DNA of 64,000 nucleotides, from contig NC_081410.1 of NCBI RefSeq assembly GCF_030272615.1, positions 119,846,640 through 119,910,639 of the forward strand, read 5' to 3'. Of this stretch, positions 33,218 through 42,577 are shown one piece after another. The translations under genes and the position numbers were made by a program. The stretch comes from Cryptomeria japonica (taxonomy: Eukaryota; Streptophyta; Pinopsida; Cupressales; Cupressaceae). Below the pieces are notes generated by a model that worked only from the letters and a program-made list of their open reading frames with translations, made no database searches and was not told where the DNA came from. The stretch's first letter is position 1. Each line of letters opens with the position of its first letter.

Positions 33218-34754
33218 AGCTAATAACTTGGAATGTTAGGGGCATGAATGCCCCTAACAAGCAGTGTATCATAAAGCGCTGCATCACAACAACTAAATTA
33301 GATATCATAATGTTACAAGAAACTAAACTTAATATGGAAGACATTGATACATTTGGGAAAAGACTAGGCACCTTGGAATTGGTAGGCTCCCTGACAATTG
33401 GAGCCTCTGGGGGATTAGAAGTGATATGGGACCCTAGATTTGTGTCTTTCACTAAGGATAGGTGTCAAGAAAACTAGATGAGTGGGTGGTTTAAGAGCAT
33501 TAATAATAACCTGGAGTTCCTCTTGATAATTGTCTATGGGCCAACATAGAATAGGGACAAAAGAAGGGTTTGGAGCGAAATAGATCAATATTTGCTAACT
33601 ATCCCAAACCAGATCTATATTTTAGGAGGGGAATTTAATGCCATAACTAATCATACTGAGAAATGGGGAGGGAGCCGTAAAGTATCTCAATCGGCCACTG
33701 ATTTTAAGGACTAGTTCAATAAAAATAATTTTATGGAAATTAAAACTGCTAGGGATTCATTCACATGGAATAACAAGAGAAAAGGATTTAGTAACATAGC
33801 ACAAAAATTAGACAGATTCTTTCTTAAAGGAAGTCTGGTTGACTTCCCTCATATCCTATATGCGGAAATTCTCCCCATATTTGGATCGAATCATTATCCT
33901 GTCTAGCTAACCATCAAAGAAGATACGAGGCCCAAAAGATGCCCTTTCAAGTTTGAACAAATGTGGTTGAAAGATGATAAAGTATTAGATTTAATAGAGA
34001 AATGGTGGAAGAAGACAGATATTTCAGGATCTAAGTTATTCAGGGTAGTTAGCAAACTAAAGATAGTAAAAAACACTGTTGTCATGGAATAAAAATCGCT
34101 TTGGCAACATCTTTGAGTCAAAGGTAAAATTAGAAAGGGTTAATAATGTGGTAATTGAAAATGGAATGGATGAGACACTTTATTAGAGAAAAAGGGTTAT
34201 TAGCTGAATATGAAGATATTTTAGCTAAACAATTTTTTTTTTGGTGACAGAAGTCTAGAGAAACATGGTTAAATGCGGGGGATAAGAACACAAAATTCTT
34301 CCATAATAGCTCTAAACAAAGGACGACTATTAACACAATAACTAAGATAAAAAATGGTTATAATATTAGTACGAAGGACCCTATTCAGATTGTAGTTGAG
34401 GCTGTTAGGTATTATGAGAATATTCTAAATAACTAGGAGGGCTCAAATTTTGGTAATCAAAACAATATTCTAGCAAGTATCTTAAAGATTATATTGGAAG
34501 ATCAGAACAATAGTTTGTTGGATAGATTTTTTAAAGTTGAGGTCGAAACAACACTAATGCAAATGAACCTAGACAAGGCTCCAGGACTGGAGGGGTTCCC
34601 AGCCTCCTTCCAGAAATGCTGACATTTCATAGGTGATGAGATGACAGAGGTCCTGGAAGGGGTGAGGAACTCAAGAAGCTTGCTAAAGGAAATTAGCAAT
34701 ACTTTCTTAACCCTTATTCCCAAGAAATATAAAGCAGAAAGTTTTGATGATTTT

Positions 34755-34868
34755 AGGCCAATAGCACTATGCAATACTATTTATAAATTACTCACTAAGA
34801 CCATGACAAATAGGCCAATAGCACTATGCAATACTATTTATAAATTACTCACTAAGACCATGACAAAT
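34755..34868 (+). repeat. 57-bp in-frame tandem duplication in LINE-C RT
   Basis: AGGCCAATAGCACTATGCAA and 37 more bases (34755-34811) are followed by an identical copy (34812-34868). It adds 19 residues (RPIALCNTIYKLLTKTMTN) in the RT finger region without breaking the frame. Confidence 0.95.
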
Positions 34869-35191
34869 AGAATACAAAAGTTGCTCCCTTTCTTAATTAG
34901 TGAAGAGCAAACGAGCTTTGTCCCTGGGAGGTCTATATATGATGGGGTTATCATAGCCCAATAAGCTATTCATTCTATTCAGCATAATGGTGATCCAAGC
35001 ATGGTGATTAAGTCAGACATCAAGAAGGCCTCTAATAAGGTAGAATGGTACTTGATTTGCAAATGTTTGGATGCCTTTGGCTTTGCTGGACAATGGATCA
35101 ACCTAATCTTTGAATGTATATCCACTCCAAAAATGTCAATCTTTGTAAATGGCACCCCAGAAGGTTTTTTTAGCATATCTAGAGGATTGAG

Positions 35192-35326
35192 TGTTGGTGT
35201 TGGAAATAAGCCACACCCGGACTGACGATGGACTAGTCCAAGAGGGGCCAGTAGCTCAGTGGTAGAGCACTCCAGTAGCATATGGAAGGTCCTATTTTCG
35301 AGTCCTAGCTGGTCCATGTCTCAACA
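35192..35326 (+). repeat. TRIM 5' LTR
   Basis: 135 bp, TGTTGGTGTTGGAAATAAGC to TGTCTCAACA. Confidence 0.96.
35245..35316 (+). ncRNA. tRNA-like sequence in the TRIM 5' LTR
   Basis: 72 nt. A 7-bp acceptor stem forms (GGGCCAG with CTGGTCC, one G-U pair), then TA, a GCTC/GAGC D stem, a 4-bp anticodon-like stem TCCA/TGGA with an 8-nt loop, and a T arm whose 5' strand (CTATT) no longer pairs fully with CCTAG. A box TAGCTCAGTGGTAGAGC (35252-35268) is intact; the B box is TTTTCGAGTCC, with the leading GG lost. The 8-nt anticodon loop argues against a functional tRNA. Base A after the acceptor stem sits at the discriminator position. Confidence 0.75.
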
Positions 35327-35340
35327 TGGTATCAGAGCCA
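35327..35340 (+). other. TRIM primer-binding site
   Basis: TGGTATCAGAGCCA directly after the LTR; perfect match to the initiator tRNA-Met PBS used by plant copia elements. So the priming tRNA and the LTR-embedded tRNA-like sequence are distinct. Confidence 0.93.
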
Positions 35341-35381
35341 GGTCCTGGCTAGGAGCCACAAGGACACGAGAGGTATGGCTT

Positions 35382-35390
35382 AAGGGGGGG
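35382..35390 (+). other. TRIM polypurine tract
   Basis: AAGGGGGGG directly before the 3' LTR. Confidence 0.93.
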
Positions 35391-35525
35391 TGTTGGTGTT
35401 TGAAATAAGCCACACCTGGATTGACGATGGACTGGTCCAAGAGGGGCCAATAGCTCAGTGGTAGAGCACTCGAACAGCATATGGAAGGTCCTAGGTTCGA
35501 GTCCTAGCTGGTCCATGTCTCAACA
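35391..35525 (+). repeat. TRIM 3' LTR
   Basis: 135 bp, TGTTGGTGTTTGAAATAAGC to TGTCTCAACA, followed by the TTGAG target copy. Confidence 0.96.
35444..35515 (+). ncRNA. tRNA-like sequence in the TRIM 3' LTR, both Pol III boxes intact
   Basis: 72 nt. A box TAGCTCAGTGGTAGAGC (35451-35467) and B box GGTTCGAGTCC (35494-35504, matching the Pol III consensus) are intact. T arm CTAGG-TTCGAGT-CCTAG pairs fully; the acceptor stem has one mismatch (A7 against C66) and the anticodon-like stem one mismatch, with an 8-nt loop. The 5' half resembles plant tRNA-Cys-type genes, but isotype cannot be assigned. It could drive Pol III transcription across the LTR end, or be a relic of how the family arose. Confidence 0.78.
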
Positions 35526-36744
35526 TTGAGACAAGGAGATCCCATATCTCCCTTCTTATTCATTATTATGGTAGAATGTTTAGGCAGAACTATAACAAAA
35601 GCTAGATAAATGAATATTGTTAAGGGTATCAAAATAACTAGTGAGTTAGCCCCTACCACACACCAACAATTTGTTGATGATACCATGCTATATGGCCATG
35701 GAGGTAGACAAGAAGCACAAGCATTTAAAAATATTCTTGACTCCTATACTAAGGCCTCGGGACAGGAAATTAGCAAGGAAAAATCAGATTTTTTTTTCTT
35801 TAATACAGATGTGAATACGGAAAATGCAATTTGCAATATTCTGAACTTTAAAAAAGGAAAGCTACCATATAAATACTCAGGGCTTACCTTAGATAAAGGT
35901 TGTAGGGCCACAAAATTATGGGATCAGATGGTGTCTCGAATAAAGAATAGAACAAAATCTTGGAAAGGTAGATGACTATCCTCTGCAGGAAGAGCTACTA
36001 TGTTAAAATCAATACTATCTGCTATGCCAATCTATCAATTGTCTTGCATGAATCTCCCTACGACAAAGGAGGAACTGAACAAACACTTGAGAACCTTCTT
36101 CTGGCAAGAAGCGGGGGAAAAAAAGAAAATCTCATTATTAGCATGGGATAAGGTTTGTAGGCCCAAGAAGGAAGGGGGTGCTGGAATTAAAAGTATTAAG
36201 GAACAAAGTAAGGCTTTAGGTGCTAAATTAATATGGAGAATGTACAAAAACCCTTATTTAAAATGGGTTAAAATCCTAAGTCACAAATACCTGAATAACA
36301 ATGATCCAACTAGTATTTTCAGGACTGCATCCCCCCCAAGAGGCTCGCATATTTGGAACTTTATGTTAGAATGCAGAAGAACTATTATTGAGAAATTAAC
36401 TTGGAACCTTGGCAATGGAGAAAATGCCTTGTTCTAGTCAGACTCTTGGGGTGGTTATACAGCTATAGAAAGACTTTCCAACTTTGAAAACTCTAAAACC
36501 CTCTTGGAAACTTGATGGGGCAAACATGTTAAGGATTACATTGAAGTAGTGGATGGGAAAATCACTAAAGGATGGAGATGGAAATCCTTGTCTAACATTA
36601 ACATCCCAGACATGGAAAAGAGAAGATCACTAGGATCCTTGGAAATAGGAATATTACCTTTCACTCTGGTGTTGATAGACTGGTTTAAGATGACTCGAAA
36701 TTTGGAGACTAAAACACTAAGGATGGGTATAGCTACCTTGTTAG

Positions 36745-37205
36745 GAGAGAATACATTTTACATGATGATTATGATGGTTTTGCATATACTTCTTTACATG
36801 TGCGAAATACTTTCATTTTACATGAATACTTTTAGATTTGAGTTTCTATCTTGTTGATTCTAAGATTTTAGATTATATTTGTGTCCATTTATTAATTTGT
36901 ATTTGACTCATCTTATTTAAAGCCTTACAAGTTTCAATATTATAGATTTGGTCTATGTTTTTATTATATCCATTTTTTAGTCCTATTACACATGACAATA
37001 TTATAAACCAAGTATTATGCCTTTTCATGATTTATCTACCACATGAGAAAATTATTGATACAACATTACCTCTTTAATTTAAATCACATGTTTCTAGTAT
37101 ATATTACATCACAATGTCGTAATTTAAATTACAATTTACATGTATAACCAAATTATATTAAATTTCTTATTTTTCTTTAAACTATGATTGAACATATACA
37201 TATAG
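36745..37205. repeat. inverted copy of the 22.8-23.7 kb repeat
   Basis: Read on the minus strand, 37140-36745 matches 22846-23216 block by block (for example CTTGGTTTATAATAT, GGACTAAAAAATGGAT and AACATGTGAT), and 37205-37140 matches 23660-23720. It truncates LINE-C at its left edge. Class unknown. Confidence 0.8.
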
Positions 37206-37214
37206 ATGATTTAT

Positions 37215-37540
37215 AACATAAACATAGACATAGACATAGACATAAACATAGGCAAATAGACACATACACAGACACAGACATAGACATAGGCATAGACATA
37301 GACATAGACATAGACATAGGCAAATAGGCAGAGACATAGACATAGACATAGACATAGACATAGACATATCACATGTCCATGTAAAACATATATTACATAA
37401 ACATAACACATGTCCATGTAAAACATATATTACATAAACATAACACATAACCATGTAAAATATATATAATTATAAAACATATAAGAGATTTGTAAAAAAT
37501 AAAACATAAACATAAACATAAACATAAACATAAACATGTA
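37215..37540. repeat. hexanucleotide (ATAGAC/ATAAAC)n arrays with flanking 45-bp duplication
   Basis: ATAGAC units run from about 37222 to 37368 with ATAGGC/CAGACA variants; ATAAAC units run from 37503 to 37535. Between them a ACATGTCCATGTAAAACATA-type unit of about 45 bp is repeated twice. The Met/Ser/Tyr/Val repeat frames here are composition artefacts. Confidence 0.9.
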
Positions 37541-38229
37541 TAACAATCCACCGTGACAATGATCTATCTCAAGCATAAAGTCTATATAATCTATGATCCA
37601 CTAAAACTTATACATAAACATAATCCAAACCCATGAAATGATCTATCTAGATCAAACATATATATAGATACACGATTCACTTGTAAAACATAAATGTACA
37701 TATGCAAATGTCCTTGTGATAAACTCTAGATGAAAGGTAAACATGTAAAATAAATGTCCACAAATGATCTATATATCCAAACTGTGTACACATAAAAGTT
37801 TAGCATCAATCTAAAACATGTAAACTAGGTGGCTTGGTCATCATGTTGGCTTCAAGTCGAGCAATGCTCTGAGTGAGAATCTTGCTATGATAAATATGCC
37901 GAGCCTTATATATATATGTAAAAGTGTAATTAAATTACAATACATACATACAAACATATATGTGTGAACTTCCTACATGTACACCATACATACATACATA
38001 CATACATACACTAAATATGCGATTTAAATAAAAATTCACCTATCCACTGACTTTACCATTAAGTGAATCATATGTGTGTACACTCTTTGCCCTCAAACTA
38101 GGAGTATCATGAACTAACTCCATCTACTCTATATAAATTATAGATGTACATTAACAGTAGAAAACTTGTACGTAAATTTCAAAGTTCTTAAAAAGTAAAC
38201 ACTTAAATTTTTAAATCATGTATACATGC
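37541..38229. other. AT-rich spacer with ACATAC microsatellite
   Basis: (CATA)n at about 37986-38011. No coding signal or element ends recognised. Confidence 0.4.
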
Positions 38230-39620
38230 ATACCTATGTATCAATTGGAGCAGCTCCTACAATGATGGTAGCTACCAACTCGTTTGTATTTGTATCCTTG
38301 AATAAATGAAGTAATGATGTATGTAGTGGATTGTACAAGTGAGATGACATCAACCTTGAAGTGAGCATCTCCATAAAACTTGAAGCTCTCATGATCTTGT
38401 CCTCAAGTGAATGCCTAGATGCATGAGTAGTGGTGGAATGATCAATATGTGGATTGGCCTATGCAACAACAACACAATAATTAATAGGTGGATCTGCTTA
38501 TGCATCAGTAGAATGATCAGTAGGTGGATCCACCTATGCAACAACCGAAAGATCACTAATTGGATCAGCTTGTGTCACACCAAAATGATTAGTAGGTGGA
38601 TCAAGCTATGCAACAAAAAATGGATCAAAATTCTATGACTAATTGATAGGGCTATCTAAATCTCCACACATGTAACCCATATATAAACTCATGTTTTCTA
38701 AAGGGATCCCCAATTGTGATGAAATAACAACATATGCTCTCATTAGGTCTTTAGACAAAAAAGCCATTGCCCTCTAAATCTGACTGCTTCTAATACTCTC
38801 TAAATCAGTAGGTGACAAGATGTCTACGATGATATAAGGATTAGATTAAACTAGTTATTTGTAATGCAAATGCCACAAAAAGTATCACTCTACGTGATTT
38901 GTAGATATCCTCCGAGTCTGCATTGCAATCTCAACAATACTATCAATTAGTTCCCATTGGGAAGCAATGACAACTTGATCAACAATAGGGCTCAAGAATG
39001 GAGCCATAGAAGGTGTCTCATCCCCACCCAAGGACCTAAAAGCTGGAGGCTATTGATTTGCATGACAGTAAGTATCCTTATCACAAAACCTACTCCATGC
39101 TACCCCAATAAAGGTGACAAATCAAAATAGTTCATGTTGAGGCCTAAATGAACCTCAGTGTGTAACTACTGTGCAAAATATAATAAAATTTAGTCGTTAT
39201 TTGGATAACGACTACATGTAGCAATAAATTGAGGATACATTAATGGGGCCATCCTAGGGCATACACATCTAGTCACCTAATATGCCGTCACTTGAGTTTC
39301 AACACCACTAGAGAAAACATGTTTTGATAATTACTTTTGAAACCCATAGTTGCATTATACTCGAAGGAGTATCATTAGAAATCTCTTGCCGCATTTGGGT
39401 AAGAATGACTGCTAAAGTCTTATTAGATTATGCTTGGACACCCCCTAATGAATGTCTAATGCAAACTAAACTATCTAAAATATTCTCACAATTATCTCTA
39501 TACACCCTTGTGGTCAAAGTGTCAACTAAACTCAATCTCAATCTTTGAATCTCATCTGTATGTGTCCAAAGACCATCCATATCGACATGAGCTATACATC
39601 AAAATAAATTGTCTTAATTC
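38230..39620 (-). pseudogene. unidentified coding remnant with Asp-Pro-Pro repeats
   Basis: Minus-strand sequence from about 38640 to 38230 keeps one frame with few stops and contains an imperfect repeat of about 45 bp encoding DPPTDHSTDA / DPPINYCVVVA / NPHIDHSTTT-like units, then HSLEDKIMRASSFMEMLTSR. Upstream pieces (39600-38700) also read as protein in several frames. Heavily decayed. I do not recognise the family; a transposon protein is likely given the context. Confidence 0.35.
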
Positions 39621-40600
39621 AAATTTACCATGTTGACACGTGTGCAAAGAAAGATGATAGAAGACTACATACTTAATGAAGTATCCATTGACACAATTGA
39701 ACTCTACTTGTCAAACAAGGATAAGAGAGTCCTATATTAGTTAATAAAATATTGATACTAAATACTAAAGAAATAAATCTAGTACAAATTTACTTGAATT
39801 AAAAGCAATAGAAGTGCCAAACATTTTAAGAAGAAACATGTAAAGAACGATGGCCAAACAAGGACTTGGTAGAAAACAAAGCACGATTAGTGAGCATCTT
39901 AATACAAAATGATAAATTAAAGGTTCATTTTCTCTTAGGATTCCCTATTTCAAATGAGAATCAGGAGGACTTGTTTGTTAGCTCTTATATATTAAGTATT
40001 CCAGTTTAGAAAACTCTCTATTTAGAATTTGATAAAATGATAGCTAAATATATATCAAATAAATATTTCTTTATTAAGTAAATTATAATTTAGAAAACTT
40101 TATTGATTTAAAATTTCATTGGACTTAAAATGAACCGTAATAGTACATTTAATTGAACCTTAAATTTATTTTAATATATATGCAACCCAAACCTCCTAAA
40201 CTCTAAAACATAGTTGCATAAAGTTCCCCTCTAAGAGTAATAAAGAAGATTCGTGGACGGGTAAGCCTTTACATAAATTTGCATGTCTTTTATCTTCCAG
40301 CTTCAACATATCTATGACACATTTTAGAGAGGTTCCATTTACCACTCAAATAATATATTCCTAATAGATCTATTTACTAAGTTGTGTGCAAACTCAACTT
40401 ACACCAACATAGAGTCCCACTACATTAGGATTATCTCCTATCAAATATTTGAGTAAGTTGCATGGATTTTGACTGATAAATTATATTTGCTTAATTTTAT
40501 ATAGATGATATGAAGAACTATACTTGGGCTATGTGCGGTCAACTTCTTACAAATAATGCAACAAAAGTGGATAAGGAACTTGATGACTTGATCTCAAGTC
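39621..40600. other. AT-rich stretch without genes
   Basis: No coding texture. Its right part probably contains the 5' LTR of the copia relic that follows, whose start I could not place. Confidence 0.35.
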
Positions 40601-40792
40601 ATTTTTTATAGTACCCAAGATCTAACACAACTGCAATCAAGTTCCCAAACACAAAATAATACCCAAGGATGTAGCCTAAACAATGCTAGGCCTTCCCTAT
40701 TCAATCTCATATTCTTAAATTGTTGTTGATTATTGAATCATTACAACATATCAAATGAAATTATTATAACCTTAATCCATATTCTTGACATT

Positions 40793-40805
40793 TGGTATTA
40801 AAGCC
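40793..40805 (+). other. degenerate primer-binding site of a copia relic
   Basis: TGGTATTAAAGCC, two bases after a CA-ending sequence (40789-40790); two changes from TGGTATCAGAGCC. Confidence 0.65.
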
Positions 40806-42135
40806 TAGATTTGACATCATTAGAAGGGGACATCTTTCTTTATATTGTGTGGTTTTTGTTGTAGTAGAAGCATTTTCTTATTGAATGAAAAACAAATATG
40901 TATTGTAAAGTTATGGCACACACATATAGGGACAAAATTGAAAAGTTTAATGAATAACACTATGAATTATGCAAATTGAAGACAAATGATCTCTTGATAG
41001 TAGGGGACCAATGGGTTGTACTGATTGAGAAATGAGACTTTGTAATGTGATGTATTATGACTATCTAATTATGTGTTTCTAATTGTATTCTTATACATGT
41101 ATTAAAAAATCCTATCAAACATTTATTGTGGAAAAAGCAAGTGTATTATATGAAAGTTAGAGTCTTGTTCATAAGTTGTTTCTGAAAAGGAGATGCTATT
41201 CACTTAAATGAATTAAGGAGTTTATAGAAAATCATCTTAATGCATTTAATCTTATTTTGTACAAACTAGCTTCCATTGGAGTCAAAATAAAGGACTATAA
41301 AAATTTATAGTTCATTTGCTTTATATATGATTCATGGGTATTAATGCCTTGCCTTTTCAACCTAAGAAGGCTGTTGTGGTCTTTTTAAGTGAAATAATTA
41401 AAATAAAACCCATGCATGAAAATTGTAAAGATGCCTTTGCTATTTAGGGGTGGTTCTACAAAATGAGGAGGTAAGAAAATTAGGAATAAGTACAAATCTA
41501 AGAATACATCAAAAAGAGTAAAGTGAAAATTTTGATTTCTTAAAAAAAAGCCACATTAACTAGTATACATGTAAGAAAAATAATAAAAATTATGAATTGG
41601 TTGAAAAACCCTCCAATAATGATGTTAGCGGAGATATATTTTGTAATGTCCCCTACTTGATCTATTTCAATATACTAAAATTGATTGATATTCTTCAATT
41701 AGTTATTAACAAGTTCTTATTTATTTTCCTCATTAGATGATTAATTTCATTATTCATAGTTTTTAATATAGATATCAGACCCTGCTACTACTTCAATTTT
41801 AAGGGAGAAGGGTCTATGTATGTTACCAAAGCACTTAGAGACCAAATACAATACGTTCCCTCAAAGTTTACAGATCCAAGCCCTTACCTATCTTGGGTCT
41901 ATACCCTCAAGGCTTATGGGTCGCTGATCCCCACCCTATCTTGGGACTTAACCTATTGCTTGGATCTAGACTGCCCCTCTTTGGAACATCTCATTCCCAT
42001 CTTCTCAAATACTGACAGTAATAACATGATTTAGACTATTAAGTATACTAATTTCTTATGTGAAATTAAGTATGTCTGTCATACATATTGTAGTCCATAT
42101 TAATATTACTATTAATTTTGCATAAGAACATTATC

Positions 42136-42191
42136 AAGTTTCATATATTAAGCATACATACTTAGCTCATCCCCATGCATACCACCAAGAA
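42136..42191. repeat. left copy of the 56-bp duplication around the psaB insert
   Basis: AAGTTTCATATATTAAGCAT to CATACCACCAAGAA; identical to 42522-42577. Confidence 0.97.
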
Positions 42192-42521
42192 CAAAGAAAT
42201 ACATGTGTTGAGCTACCAAGGAAGTAACAACTCCCAAAGAAGCTAGAGCAAGGCCTAATTGAAAGTGAAGAGAATTATTGATTGTGTTGTAAAGACCCTT
42301 ATGCCCGCATCCTAATAAGCCTTTCAGAGGAACATGTGCTTCTAAAATATCTTTTATACTATGTCCAATCCCAAAGTTGGTTCTATACATATGACCAACA
42401 ATGAAAAACACAAATGCAATAGCTATATGATGATGCACGATATCAGTTAGCCACAAACTCAAAGTTTGTGGGTTGAATCCCCTGAGAAGAGTTAGAATAG
42501 CAATTCCTGCCCCTTTAGTAG
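42192..42521 (-). pseudogene. psaB: plastid psaB fragment in nuclear DNA (NUPT)
   Basis: About 330 bp, minus strand, encoding an uninterrupted internal piece of the photosystem I P700 apoprotein A2: [53 protein letters not shown] and SLVAQHMY. It lacks both ends of the roughly 735-residue protein and has substitutions at usually invariant positions (for example HHHI for HHHL, a damaged PPGGRLG loop), so it is a non-functional nuclear copy. The two plastid junctions abut identical 56-bp direct repeats. The absence of stops suggests moderate age. Confidence 0.93.
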
Positions 42522-42577
42522 AAGTTTCATATATTAAGCATACATACTTAGCTCATCCCCATGCATACCACCAAGAA
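42522..42577. repeat. right copy of the 56-bp duplication around the psaB insert
   Basis: Identical to 42136-42191. The outer flanks differ (ACAAAG belongs to psaB on the left copy, AGATGT to the LTR on the right copy). Confidence 0.97.

Larger units (their letters stand above)
35192..35525 (+). mobile_element. 334-bp TRIM-like LTR element with tRNA-like sequences in its LTRs
   Basis: Complete miniature LTR retrotransposon: TSD TTGAG (35187-35191), 135-bp LTR, PBS, 38-bp spacer, PPT, 135-bp LTR, TSD TTGAG (35526-35530). LTRs begin TGTTGGTGTT and end CTCAACA and differ at about ten positions (about 93% identity). Each contains a 72-bp tRNA-like sequence with internal Pol III promoter boxes. 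The whole interior is 64 bp, with no coding capacity, so all proteins must come in trans. It is inserted in the LINE-C RT between SRGL and RQGDP; with its TSD it adds 339 bp, a multiple of three. The architecture parallels Cassandra, which carries 5S rRNA sequence in its LTRs. Confidence 0.95.
30935..36744 (+). mobile_element. LINE-C, plant L1-type, 3' truncated, hosts a TRIM
   Basis: Plus-strand order: ORF1 (from about 30941), ORF2 endonuclease (33214 on), RT (34500-36720). The zf-RVT, RNase H and 3' tail are missing because an unrelated repeat begins at about 36745. The RT is interrupted by a TRIM at 35192-35525. Decayed by stops and frameshifts, yet long stretches remain in one frame, so it appears less degraded than LINE-A. 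Confidence 0.9.
33214..36744 (+). pseudogene. LINE-C ORF2 (AP endonuclease and reverse transcriptase)
   Basis: The start ATG 33214 overlaps the ORF1 stop as ATGA. Endonuclease blocks are TWNVRGMN, MLQETKL, VYGP, ILGGEFNAI, KLDRFF and SNHYPV: GDFN has become GEFN and SDHxPV has Asn for Asp, both at catalytic positions. Stops at 33475 and later. After frameshifts near 34080-34500 the RT stays in one frame: KAPGLEGFP, FRPIALCN (twice, a 57-bp duplication), FVPGRS, a ruined KxDIxKAYD block (SDIKKASNKVEW), SRGL, then after the TRIM RQGDPISPFLFI and QFVDDTMLY with both catalytic Asp kept. Thumb blocks follow to about 36720. Inactive. Confidence 0.9.

Noticed and set aside
35245-35515. Two genuine tRNA genes
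   Set aside because: Both lie inside the LTRs of a TRIM with target duplications, have 8-nt anticodon loops and stem mismatches; better called tRNA-like.
37182-37454. Met/Ser/Leu/Cys/Val repeat proteins (minus strand)
   Set aside because: Produced by the ATAGAC hexanucleotide array.
42192-42521. Functional photosystem gene or plastid contamination
   Set aside because: Only an internal fragment, with altered conserved residues and nuclear LTR sequence on both sides including a direct duplication.
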